In this document: positions 46,625 through 54,727 of the stretch, piece after piece | Position numbering within the stretch: the first letter of the stretch is position 1 | How the letters are laid out: the number at the start of each line of letters is the position of its first letter | Assembly (NCBI GenBank): GCA_003222895.1 | Contig: QHXI01000048.1 | Coordinates: 62,001-126,000, forward strand | Reading direction: 5' to 3' | From: Acidobacteriota bacterium | GTDB taxonomy: Bacteria; Acidobacteriota; Blastocatellia; Pyrinomonadales; Pyrinomonadaceae | DNA length: 64,000 nt | The notes under the pieces: model-generated | The model's database searches: none | What the model saw: the letters and a program-made list of their open reading frames with translations, nothing else | What the model was told of the DNA's origin: nothing | Made by a program: the position numbers and the translations under genes

Positions 46625-47947
46625 ATGCTGCGTCCCCTTGCACTTGTCCCTTTCGCATTTCGCATCTGTACGGTGATCGCGCTGGTAGTGAAACTGACCA
46701 CTGCGACGGCGACGATCTCAACCACTGCGATTGACAATGTGAAGCCTGACTATCCGGCGGTCGCAAAGTCTGCGACAGCTCCTGATGTGCTCGCCTATCA
46801 ATGGAATCTCGCAGAGAAAGAAATGCCGCTGCTTGGTTTGCAAGATGAGCGATTGAAAGTTGGATTCGATCAGGCGCTGACCTATCGCTTTGATCAGCTC
46901 AGGTTTCCGATTTTTCAAGCGTTGACTTACGACGAAGAGCACGGACGTTTCGTTCTGCCCGCATTCACCCCTGACGGCGCGAGTCACGTCGTCGAATTTC
47001 AACCGACTGAAGGTAAAAATTATTCAGCTATCGAAGCTGCCGACGTCAGCCTGGTTGATAACGACAGCACCAAGACGATTCGTACGAGCGACGGCACCAG
47101 ATACCTCTTTGTCCGCTACCCTGACGGCGAGTTTCGCTGTGCAATGATCAAAGAAGGTTCGGGAGCTACGCTGAACTTTCTCTACACGGCGAATGGCTTA
47201 ATGTTGCATGGCGTCGTCGATACCACCGGACGAAGCGTGACCTTTAACTATGGCCGCGACGGCATCAAGTCAGTGACGCAAACCTGGATGGCAAATCTCG
47301 AAGGCTTTACGAAGACGTGGCCTGTCGGCGATGCGCCGGCTCCGAGCGATTCCGAAATCAAGTTCGCTCACACTCTCAATCTAAAGACTCTGCCTTCGAA
47401 TGCGATCGTGCGTGAATACACCGCTGAGATGGCCGCGTCGGACAAACTGTTGGCGAGCATCTTTGGCGGGCCGAACGCTGTTGCCGGTGGAAATGGATTT
47501 GAGCCGGCGGGGCTGGCCGCGAATTATCCGCTCTATCGCGGCGACATTTACGGCGATGACGGCATTCAAAGGCGCGGCCATCTTTCGTTCGCGATGCATT
47601 TGTACGGCAGTCCTGACGGCACCGGTGATTCGCCGCTTTATGTGCCGTCGGGTTTCATTACCCATAGCCCCCAGCCTTCGCCGACTGATGCGGCAGTGAC
47701 CTTCTATTATCCGAAGCTGGGAAACCTCAATGATGTGACGCTAGCAGTTTTTCACGTGAACGATTTTCAAATCAGCGAGGAAGGCGTTCGAGTTCGCATC
47801 GGGAACCTGGGCGGGCCGGGAGGATCTTCTCAGCTTTACAAGCATTCGCACATCGAATTTTATCGCGGCAATACAGGTTTGCCGCCGCTGGCCGCGCGCG
47901 CAGCTCTACGCATCGATCCTGCTAAAGTTTTCTCGCCCGCGAAGTAA
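46625..47947 (+). CDS. Secreted protein with RHS-like segment and M23-like C-terminus
   Basis: A 440-residue protein with an N-terminal signal-like segment (MLRPLALVPFAFRICTVIALVV). Residues about 170-220 (TLNFLYTANGLMLHGVVDTTGRSVTFNYGRDG) resemble RHS/YD-type repeats. Near the C-terminus YKHSHIEFYRGNTG recalls the HxH end of M23 (LytM-like) peptidases, and GVRVRIGNLGGPGG before it recalls their VxxGxxIGxxG turn. The other zinc ligands are not obvious, so it may be a non-catalytic fold. Family uncertain. Confidence 0.6.
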   Translation: MLRPLALVPFAFRICTVIALVVKLTTATATISTTAIDNVKPDYPAVAKSATAPDVLAYQWNLAEKEMPLLGLQDERLKVGFDQALTYRFDQLRFPIFQALTYDEEHGRFVLPAFTPDGASHVVEFQPTEGKNYSAIEAADVSLVDNDSTKTIRTSDGTRYLFVRYPDGEFRCAMIKEGSGATLNFLYTANGLMLHGVVDTTGRSVTFNYGRDGIKSVTQTWMANLEGFTKTWPVGDAPAPSDSEIKFAHTLNLKTLPSNAIVREYTAEMAASDKLLASIFGGPNAVAGGNGFEPAGLAANYPLYRGDIYGDDGIQRRGHLSFAMHLYGSPDGTGDSPLYVPSGFITHSPQPSPTDAAVTFYYPKLGNLNDVTLAVFHVNDFQISEEGVRVRIGNLGGPGGSSQLYKHSHIEFYRGNTGLPPLAARAALRIDPAKVFSPAK

Positions 47948-47978
47948 GACAACTGCTGAATCCCCACGTCAATCACGA

Positions 47979-49337
47979 ATGAACCCGAATTCAGAAAATC
48001 TCCGAGCCCCGTCGGGGTCAACGTATGCGATGTCGTCGATCAGCGAGTCGTCGATTGATCCTGAATACGCTGAAGAGCACGATCGCCGGATTTTGATCGT
48101 CGACGACGACGAATTCGTGCTCAAGCTGTTCGCGTCGTATCTGAACGAAACATACACATGCGAAATGGCTAGAAACGCTCAAGAGGCGCTGGAGATTCTC
48201 GCCCGCGAGCCATTCGCGCTCGTGCTTTCCGACATTCAGATGCCGGGCCTCGGCGGGATCGAACTCCTGCGCAAGATCGTCGAGCGGTATTCCGAGACTG
48301 CCGTGATCATGATCTCGGGCGTCGATCGCACGCAGCGCGTAGTCGACGCTATTCGCATGGGCGCGTCTGATTATCTTCTGAAGCCTTGCGAACTTGACGT
48401 GCTTTCAGCCTCGGTGCATCGCGCGCTTGAGCGGCGTCTGCTGCTGCGTAATGCGCGGCGCTATAAACGCGATCTCGAAATTCGCAATGCCGATTTAGCG
48501 CGACAACAAGCAGAGCTGCAACGTTTGCAGGCGCAGATCGTGCAGTCAGAAAAGATGGCTTCGCTCGGGTTAATGGCCGCGGGCGTGGCTCACGAAATCA
48601 ATAATCCCGCCGGCTTCATTTACAGCAATATCGACTTGCTGCGAAAACACATCGTCGACCTGGAGCGTTTCCTACGGATATACGATCAATTGGCTTTGCC
48701 TGCGGACATTGCTTCTCAGATCAACGAGATCAAGAAGGAGATTGATTACGACAATCTCGTGAACGATCTCGATTCAATTCTCGCTGATTGTTCCTTGGGC
48801 GCTGAGCGCATTCGCGATGTGATCAAAAACCTGCGGCTGTTTTCGCGCCTGGATGAAGCAGAGATCAAACGCGTCGATCTTAACGAAGGAATCGAGGCGA
48901 CGCTGCGCTTGCTTTCGATCTATTACAAGGCTGGAAACATCACACTCGTGCGTGACTATGGCGAGTTGCCGCCGATTAACTGTTACGCGGCGCAACTGAA
49001 TCAGGTCTGGATGAATTTGCTGGTCAACGCCGCGCAGGCGATTGGAAAGAATCACGGCGAAGTGAAGATCAAGACTCGCTGCGATGGCGCGACGGTGACG
49101 ATCGCAGTTTCCGACACCGGCGAAGGAATTTTGCCAGAGCATGTGAAACGTATCTTCGATCCATTCTTTACGACGAAACCGATCGGCGAAGGCACGGGGT
49201 TAGGCCTTTCGATCTCGCACAGCATCGTCGAACAACATAGCGGCACGATTCGCGTTGAAAGCAAGTCGGGATCGGGCACGACTTTCACCATCACCTTGCC
49301 GGTAGACGCCGAAGAAGCCGCCGGACTCGAAAACTAA
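47979..49337 (+). CDS. REC-HisKA-HATPase sensor kinase
   Basis: A 452-residue kinase with an N-terminal receiver (about 32-150; ALVLSDIQMPGLGG), coiled-coil linker (RNADLARQQAELQRLQAQIVQ), HisKA (AAGVAHEINNPAGFIYSN) and HATPase (NLLVNAAQAIGK; GEGTGLGLSISHSIV). No transmembrane segment, so cytosolic. Next gene, 23 bp on, is a single receiver and is likely its partner. Intact catalytic residues. Confidence 0.93.
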   Translation: MNPNSENLRAPSGSTYAMSSISESSIDPEYAEEHDRRILIVDDDEFVLKLFASYLNETYTCEMARNAQEALEILAREPFALVLSDIQMPGLGGIELLRKIVERYSETAVIMISGVDRTQRVVDAIRMGASDYLLKPCELDVLSASVHRALERRLLLRNARRYKRDLEIRNADLARQQAELQRLQAQIVQSEKMASLGLMAAGVAHEINNPAGFIYSNIDLLRKHIVDLERFLRIYDQLALPADIASQINEIKKEIDYDNLVNDLDSILADCSLGAERIRDVIKNLRLFSRLDEAEIKRVDLNEGIEATLRLLSIYYKAGNITLVRDYGELPPINCYAAQLNQVWMNLLVNAAQAIGKNHGEVKIKTRCDGATVTIAVSDTGEGILPEHVKRIFDPFFTTKPIGEGTGLGLSISHSIVEQHSGTIRVESKSGSGTTFTITLPVDAEEAAGLEN

Positions 49338-49360
49338 CTTTCACAGAGAGGGATGAACTA

Positions 49361-49897
49361 ATGACTTACAAAATTATGATCGTCGATGACGAGCCGGCGA
49401 ATTTGCGCACTCTGGTCCGACTGTTCCGGCAGGACTACGAGGTTGTGACTGCAGAATCAGGGCCGGAGGCGTTAGCGCTCTTAAAGCAACATAACGTCGC
49501 GCTTTTGATTTCCGATCAGCGGATGCCAGACATGTGCGGCATCGAACTTATGAAGAAAACTGTCGACTTGCGACCGCAAATGGTCAAGATTCTGCTGACC
49601 GGCTATACGGATGTCGAGGCGCTAATTGAATCGATTAACTGCGGGCTCGTATATCGCTACATAACGAAGCCGTGGAATAACGACGACCTGCGGCTGACGG
49701 TGAGTCGCGCGCTCGAGCACTACGAAGTGATCAAATCGAAATATTTGCTCGGCCTGGAAAACCAGCGGCTGCGTTCGCGTATGAGTGAGATTAGCGAACT
49801 GGCACTCAATGGCATCGGGAGCTTCAACCCGAACGTGCGCGACAGTGGCACGAATTTCGTTTCTCCCGGGACGACTGCCGGCATCCTGCCCAGCTAA
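49361..49897 (+). CDS. RpfG-like response regulator receiver with short C-terminal tail
   Basis: A 178-residue protein: receiver (about 4-120; LLISDQRMPDMCG phospho site, ILLTGY switch, ITKPWNNDDL) then a helical linker to a short tail with no HD-GYP or other output. The receiver resembles those of RpfG/HD-GYP regulators (ITKPWNNDDLRLTVSRALEHYE). It is downstream of a REC-kinase gene on the same strand. Probably a single-domain receiver acting through protein contacts. Confidence 0.88.
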   Translation: MTYKIMIVDDEPANLRTLVRLFRQDYEVVTAESGPEALALLKQHNVALLISDQRMPDMCGIELMKKTVDLRPQMVKILLTGYTDVEALIESINCGLVYRYITKPWNNDDLRLTVSRALEHYEVIKSKYLLGLENQRLRSRMSEISELALNGIGSFNPNVRDSGTNFVSPGTTAGILPS

Positions 49898-49923
49898 ACT
49901 CATCGCTACACTTCAAATCAAGA

Positions 49924-49960
49924 GCAGCCTGGCGGCTGAAACTGCTGGGCTGCGTTTTCT
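49924..49960 (+). terminator. Candidate terminator
   Basis: GCAGCC and GGCTGC pair around an 18-nt loop, followed by GTTTTCT. It lies between convergent genes. Confidence 0.4.
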
Positions 49961-49980
49961 GATCAGGAATCGTCTGAAAA

Positions 49981-50871
49981 CTAAGGCTGCGCGTCTGGAC
50001 TCAAGACATCGAATGCGACTTTCCATTTGCCGCTGTGCTTTTTCCAAACTCTGACGTAACTACCACGCTGCAACGTGACGCCCCGAGTATTGAGTTCAAA
50101 AGTTCCGTACGTGTAACCGAGATCGCCCGACTTTGATATGTCAGCCGCGCTCGGCTGCCACGTTAATGCGCGGCCATTTTCCGGCATGAGCGCAGCCGAC
50201 GCCGACTTGCCAATCGCCGGCGCTGCGTTTTCTCTCAGCACCCGCGCGTCGTCTGCAAGATACAAATTGAATGCGGTCCTCGCGCCGTTAACCGCTGATG
50301 TCTGTGAGAATTTTCCGTCTTGCGCAAACAACGTCGCGCGACCCTTCGCGACATCGACTTGCGAACTACTTGAGCTTTCGTCATTCGATGGAAACTGCAG
50401 CGTATTCGCCGCGAACGGTTTGTCAGTGGAAACGCCACGATCCAGCACGGCTTTCCACACACCATCACTTTGCTTTTTCCAAATCGTAAAGTATTGCCCA
50501 AATGCGATTGGCTTATCGTCGGGCCCGTTCGGACGAAACTCCCACGGACCAGTTGTGTAACCGAGATCTCCCGCGCGCGCGACGTCCGCGAACGCAGGTT
50601 CCCAACTCAACAAGCCTTTGCGCGGCTGACGCGCGGTCCAATATTTCTTTCCGTTGACCGGCGCCGGCTGAAAAATAATCCCATCCTCCGCAAGAAACTC
50701 GAGAAACGCGTCGCGCGTCCCTTTGGTGGCCGCGGCCTTTGCGAATGCGTGCTCCATCTCAACCAAAGCGCGACGATTTTTTGTGCGCGCGCTTTCTTTC
50801 TGCGCAAACGAATCGATCGAAAAAGGGGCCAGCGCAAAGGCGAAAAACAAAATTAGCAAAGTTCGCGACAT
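49981..50871 (-). CDS. Secreted protein with two NTF2-like (DUF4440-type) domains
   Basis: A 296-residue protein starting MSRTLLILFFAFALAPFSIDSFAQ (50871); a longer frame upstream lacks a signal peptide. The two halves are alike: FLEFLAEDGIIFQPAPVNGKKYWTARQ...DLGYTTGPWEFRPNG and FNLYLADDARVLRENAAPAIGK...DLGYTYGTFELNT. This is a duplicated SnoaL/DUF4440-type cone. Exported; function unknown. Confidence 0.8.
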   Translation of the reverse strand: MSRTLLILFFAFALAPFSIDSFAQKESARTKNRRALVEMEHAFAKAAATKGTRDAFLEFLAEDGIIFQPAPVNGKKYWTARQPRKGLLSWEPAFADVARAGDLGYTTGPWEFRPNGPDDKPIAFGQYFTIWKKQSDGVWKAVLDRGVSTDKPFAANTLQFPSNDESSSSSQVDVAKGRATLFAQDGKFSQTSAVNGARTAFNLYLADDARVLRENAAPAIGKSASAALMPENGRALTWQPSAADISKSGDLGYTYGTFELNTRGVTLQRGSYVRVWKKHSGKWKVAFDVLSPDAQP

Positions 50872-50976
50872 CGGGTTCTTCCTTTCGATGACTCTCAATA
50901 CCATCGCGTCGAGAGTTTTACAATGCGAGGTTGAATGACTCGGTTTCACCATCCAGTTTTATGGTACGCTTTCCAC

Positions 50977-52617
50977 ATGGCGAATGATCGCCCTCACGCA
51001 TCGTCGCAATCAACACTCGGCCGGCGCCTTTGGTGGCTGGTCGCAGGCAGGGCGGCCGCTGTCATCGCTCTCTTTCTGATTGGCACGGCGTGGAAATCAA
51101 TCGCGCCCGGCGTCGCCTTCGTCAAACCCGGCAGCTCAACTGTCCCAGTGGTTCTCACGGTCATTGGCTTGACCGCTCTCTATAGCATCGCTCGACTCAC
51201 ATGGAACAATTTTCTTGCTCAAGCACGCCTGCACTTCTTCCTGGACGTGCTGTTGGTGAGTTGGCTGGTCTGGATAACCGGGATTGCCGCCTCGCCTTAC
51301 GCTGCGCTTTACATCGTCATCATTGCGGTCGCCGGATTTTTTCTTGGGTCGCGCGACACAATGATCACGTCAATTGGCAGCGCTGTGGCGTTCACGGCGT
51401 GTGCGTCGTTGGCGAGCACACGCGGCGTCTCGAGCGAAGTGACGGCCAATGCCATTCAGACGGTGGGCCTGTCAGACGTGTCGTTTCTGGTCGTTGGGTT
51501 ATTGGCGGCAAAGCTCGCGCACCGGCAGAGAGTTTCAGATGTGCAACTTGCCGCTGCCACTCGTTCGCTGGCCGACCTTCGCGCTCTGCATGAGCGCATC
51601 GTCGAGTCGATTCGGTCCGGAGTAGTCACTACCGATCTGCACGGCCGCATTTACACGTTCAATGCCGCTGCGGAAGAAATCACCGGCTACCGCGCCGCGG
51701 AAGTACGCGGCCACGACGCCTCGATGTTCTTCGGTGACATGTCGCGGCAGATCAACGACTCGATGAATGCAGCCGCGACGGGAAAAGTCAGCCCGCGTTT
51801 TCAGGCCGATTGTCTTACGCCGAACGGCTTGGCGTTGCGGCTCGGCTTTACCATCGCGCCGCTGTTTGATGAATCAGGCGAGACGAGCGGGATGGTGATC
51901 ACGTTTCAGGATCTCACCGACGTGCGCGCGTTGGAAGAAACATCGCGTCGCCAGGATCGCCTGGCCGCGGTCGGTCGCATGGCCGCATCGATTGCGCACG
52001 AGATCAGAAATCCGCTCGCCGCGATGCGCGGATCGATTCAGATGTTGCACGCAGAAATGGACGGCGATACTGAGCAAGCGCAATTGATGGAAATCATCCT
52101 GCGCGAATCCGATCGCCTGAATAAAATCGTGGCTGATTATCTGAATTACGCGCGGCCGCGGCCGGCTGAATTAAAAAATGTCGATATCAAAGCGCTAATC
52201 TCCGACACCTTTAAGCTCCTGCGCAACAGCAGCGAAATAATCGATGGGCATCTGCTCGAAGAGGATTTGCCAAAGCGTCCGGCGATCGTCTCTGGCGATC
52301 CGGAGCAACTCAAGCAAGTCTGTTGGAACATTGCGCGGAATGCTCTAAAAGCGATGCCCAGCGGCGGAACGTTCCGCGTTTCATTGCAGCAAGCAGACGA
52401 CAATCGCCTTCGCGTCTCGTTCATCGACAACGGCTGCGGCATGGCGCCCGAACAGGTTGAGCATTTATTCGAGCCGTTCACTTCGACGACCGGCGGGACC
52501 GGTCTGGGGCTTTCGATTGTCTATCAAATTATTCGCGACCATAGTGGTACAATCAACGTTCGCAGCCGAGAAGGCGCGGGAACCACGATTACGATCGAGC
52601 TGCCCGTGACTAGCTAA
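50977..52617 (+). CDS. PilS-like sensor kinase (6 TM, PAS, HisKA, HATPase)
   Basis: A 546-residue kinase (start ATG 50977; upstream ATG would add 14 residues). About six transmembrane helices lie in residues 20-185 (LWWLVAGRAAAVIALFLIG and others). A PAS domain follows (about 205-310; SIRSGVVTTDLHGRIYTFNAAAEEITGY), then HisKA (AASIAHEIRNPLAAMRGSIQML) and HATPase (NIARNALKAMPSGG; TGGTGLGLSIVYQII). The layout matches PilS, the kinase of the type IV pilus PilSR pair. An NtrC-family regulator follows, separated by a four-helix-bundle gene. Confidence 0.88.
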   Translation: MANDRPHASSQSTLGRRLWWLVAGRAAAVIALFLIGTAWKSIAPGVAFVKPGSSTVPVVLTVIGLTALYSIARLTWNNFLAQARLHFFLDVLLVSWLVWITGIAASPYAALYIVIIAVAGFFLGSRDTMITSIGSAVAFTACASLASTRGVSSEVTANAIQTVGLSDVSFLVVGLLAAKLAHRQRVSDVQLAAATRSLADLRALHERIVESIRSGVVTTDLHGRIYTFNAAAEEITGYRAAEVRGHDASMFFGDMSRQINDSMNAAATGKVSPRFQADCLTPNGLALRLGFTIAPLFDESGETSGMVITFQDLTDVRALEETSRRQDRLAAVGRMAASIAHEIRNPLAAMRGSIQMLHAEMDGDTEQAQLMEIILRESDRLNKIVADYLNYARPRPAELKNVDIKALISDTFKLLRNSSEIIDGHLLEEDLPKRPAIVSGDPEQLKQVCWNIARNALKAMPSGGTFRVSLQQADDNRLRVSFIDNGCGMAPEQVEHLFEPFTSTTGGTGLGLSIVYQIIRDHSGTINVRSREGAGTTITIELPVTS

Positions 52618-52620
52618 AAG

Positions 52621-53128
52621 AATTATTTGACATTTGCCATTGGAGATTTGTCATCTGTTATTAAAGATCTCTGAAGTTCTGAAGGAACCGCAAGATGCGC
52701 GAAGGAACAGCAACGGGAAAAGATCCTCTATCACAGGCTGATTTACTGGAAGAGCGGCTTGTTGATTTCGTGGTTCGAATCGTGAAACTCTCGGCTAGCT
52801 TGCCGAAGAACGCGGCGGGCCGACATATCGCCGGTCAGATACTCCGCTCTGGAACATCACCAGCTCCGAATTACGGTGAAGCGCGAGGTGCTGAAAGTCC
52901 ATCGGATTTCATTCACAAGTTGCGAATCGTTCTTAAGGAACTAAACGAGACATCGATTTGGTTGCGAATCATTGAGCGCAGCGAACTCATAAGGAGCCAA
53001 TTGCTCTCAGATATTACTAACGAAAACACAGAACTGTGTCGCATCTTTGCTTCATCGCGCTAAAGACGGCGAATGCCAGAAAAGAAAGTAACAAATGACA
53101 AATGTCCAATGACAAATGTCAAATAATT
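52621..53128. mobile_element. Inverted-repeat-bounded unit carrying a four-helix-bundle gene
   Basis: AATTATTTGACATTTGCCAT (52621-52640) and the following bases to 52662 are an approximate inverted match of 53088-53128 (GTAACAAATGACAAATGTCC, then AATGACAAATGTCAAATAATT). About 41 bp per arm, with a few mismatches. The 508-bp unit inside the kinase/regulator pair carries one gene. Direct target duplications are not clear. Confidence 0.6.
52695..53063 (+). CDS. Four-helix-bundle protein (23S rRNA intervening-sequence / bAvd-like family)
   Basis: A 122-residue, mostly helical protein: RLVDFVVRIVKLSASLPKN, AAGRHIAGQILRSGTSPAPNYGEARGAESPSDFIHKLRIVLKELNETSIWLRIIERSELI. This is the signature of the IVP/four-helix-bundle family, which is found in 23S rRNA intervening sequences, widely dispersed elsewhere, and related to the Avd protein of diversity-generating retroelements. 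Start ATG 52695 with an upstream GAAGGAA. The gene sits between a PilS-like kinase and its likely regulator, inside inverted repeats. Confidence 0.85.
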   Translation: MREGTATGKDPLSQADLLEERLVDFVVRIVKLSASLPKNAAGRHIAGQILRSGTSPAPNYGEARGAESPSDFIHKLRIVLKELNETSIWLRIIERSELIRSQLLSDITNENTELCRIFASSR

Positions 53129-53136
53129 CTTAACCC

Positions 53137-54660
53137 ATGGCAAGACTACTGATTGTTGATGACGAGTTGAGCATGCGCCAATTTTTGACGCATCTGTTTC
53201 AGCGTGACGGACATGCGATCCGCGTCGCTGAGAATGGTCGCCAGGCGATGGCCATGCTCCGCGAACAACCTGCCGACGTAATTATTTCCGATGTGAAGAT
53301 GCCGGACATGGGCGGTATCGACTTGCTGCGCGCCGCGCGCGAGCTGCAGCCGGAAATCGAAGTCATCATGATGACCGCGTTTGCCAACGAGCAGACGGCG
53401 CATGAAGCGTTTCTTCTCGGAGCGTTCGATTTTGTACATAAGCCGTTCGACAACAATCTGCTGAAAGAAAAAGTTGCGCGCGCGCTGCAAAAAATTTCGA
53501 TCGTCAAAGAGAAGCAGGCACTACAAGTTGAAAACGAAGCGCTGATCAAGGGTCAGCGTGCCCGTGGTCAACTTCGTAACATCGTGGGTCGATCCGATCG
53601 CATGCAGTCCGTCTATCAAATGATCGAGACGGTCGCGCAGGTTCAATCCACTGTGCTCATCACCGGCGAATCCGGCACCGGGAAAGAATTGGTGGCCCGC
53701 GCGATTCATGATCTTAGTCCGCGCGCGCAGAAACCTTTCGTTTCGGTCAACTGCGGAGCCTTCACCGAAACGCTGTTGGAATCGGAACTGTTCGGTTATA
53801 TGAAAGGCTCGTTCACCGGCGCGACCGCAAACCGAAAGGGTCTGTTCGAAGCGGCCGAGCAAGGCACGATCTTTCTCGATGAAATCGGTGAAATGTCTGC
53901 GGCTATGCAAGTAAAACTTTTGCGCGTGTTGCAGGAGCGGAAGGTGCGCCCCGTCGGCGCGCACGAAGAAACTGAAGTGAACACGCGCGTAATCGCGGCG
54001 ACGAATCGAGACCTCTCGGCGCTCGTCAAGCAAGGAACCTTCCGCGAAGACTTGTTCTATCGCGTCTCGGTTATTCCGATGGAACTGCCGCCGTTGCGTG
54101 ATCGTGGCGAAGACATCGCCGAACTGGCCGAGCACTTCATAAAGAAATATTGCGAGCAAACCGGCCGCGCGATCTCGATCAGCGGACCGGCGATGCGTCT
54201 GCTCGAAGGTTATTCGTGGCCGGGCAATGTGCGCGAGCTCGAACATACGATCGAACGCGCGGTCGCCCTCGAACGAACGGAGATGGTTCAGCCGGAACGT
54301 TTGCCGGAACAGGTTACGAATTACAGCCAGACTCGAATTAGTTCCGACCTGGAGTTGCCGCCGCAAGGGATCAATCTTACGGCGCACCTGGATCAACTTG
54401 AAAAGACTTACGTGCTCGAAGCGCTGCGGCGCACTGACGGCAATCAGACCAACGCTGCCGATCTGCTGAAAATGTCCGTGCGGTCGCTGCGTCATTTGCT
54501 GGACAAACACGGCATTCGTGGCCTGACTGCGCAGATGCGCGATGAGCGCCGTCACGAAACTATTCCCCGTCGTCGCTCCGCCGACCCTTATCCTCGTCGC
54601 CGCACCGAAGACTTTGACGAACAAACGGAGCAGGCTGCGAGTGCCAGCGAAAGCTCCTGA
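53137..54660 (+). CDS. PilR/NtrC-like sigma-54 response regulator
   Basis: A 507-residue activator: receiver (about 3-115; VIISDVKMPDMGG), AAA+ domain (about 145-375; GESGTGKE; loop reads GSFTGA, Ser for the usual Ala; LDEIGEMS Walker B) and a Fis-type HTH (GNQTNAADLLKMSVRSLRHLLDKHG). An Arg-rich tail (PRRRSADPYPRRRTEDF) follows. The likely partner is the PilS-like kinase, separated by 519 bp with an inserted unit. Ser in the loop is tolerated in some family members. Confidence 0.92.
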   Translation: MARLLIVDDELSMRQFLTHLFQRDGHAIRVAENGRQAMAMLREQPADVIISDVKMPDMGGIDLLRAARELQPEIEVIMMTAFANEQTAHEAFLLGAFDFVHKPFDNNLLKEKVARALQKISIVKEKQALQVENEALIKGQRARGQLRNIVGRSDRMQSVYQMIETVAQVQSTVLITGESGTGKELVARAIHDLSPRAQKPFVSVNCGAFTETLLESELFGYMKGSFTGATANRKGLFEAAEQGTIFLDEIGEMSAAMQVKLLRVLQERKVRPVGAHEETEVNTRVIAATNRDLSALVKQGTFREDLFYRVSVIPMELPPLRDRGEDIAELAEHFIKKYCEQTGRAISISGPAMRLLEGYSWPGNVRELEHTIERAVALERTEMVQPERLPEQVTNYSQTRISSDLELPPQGINLTAHLDQLEKTYVLEALRRTDGNQTNAADLLKMSVRSLRHLLDKHGIRGLTAQMRDERRHETIPRRRSADPYPRRRTEDFDEQTEQAASASESS

Positions 54661-54682
54661 GACTCCTCTAATAACAAAACTC

Positions 54683-54714
54683 TTGACGCGATTTTCTCGG
54701 GGGTGCTAGGTTGC
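54683..54714 (+). promoter_or_regulatory. Candidate promoter upstream of acidic-tail receiver gene
   Basis: TTGACG (54683-54688) with an 18-nt spacer to TAGGTT (54707-54712) fits a housekeeping promoter. Overlapping it, GG (54701-54702) and TTGCA (54711-54715) have sigma-54 spacing. Either may act on the gene at 54728. Confidence 0.35.
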
Positions 54715-54727
54715 AAATAGGGCGTAG

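Noticed and set aside
52695-53063. Diversity-generating retroelement because of the Avd-like gene
   Set aside because: No reverse transcriptase or template/variable repeat pair is seen in the window. The gene belongs to the wider four-helix-bundle family.
53521-54624. 367-residue minus-strand frame
   Set aside because: Antisense shadow of the PilR-like gene, with no domain resemblance.
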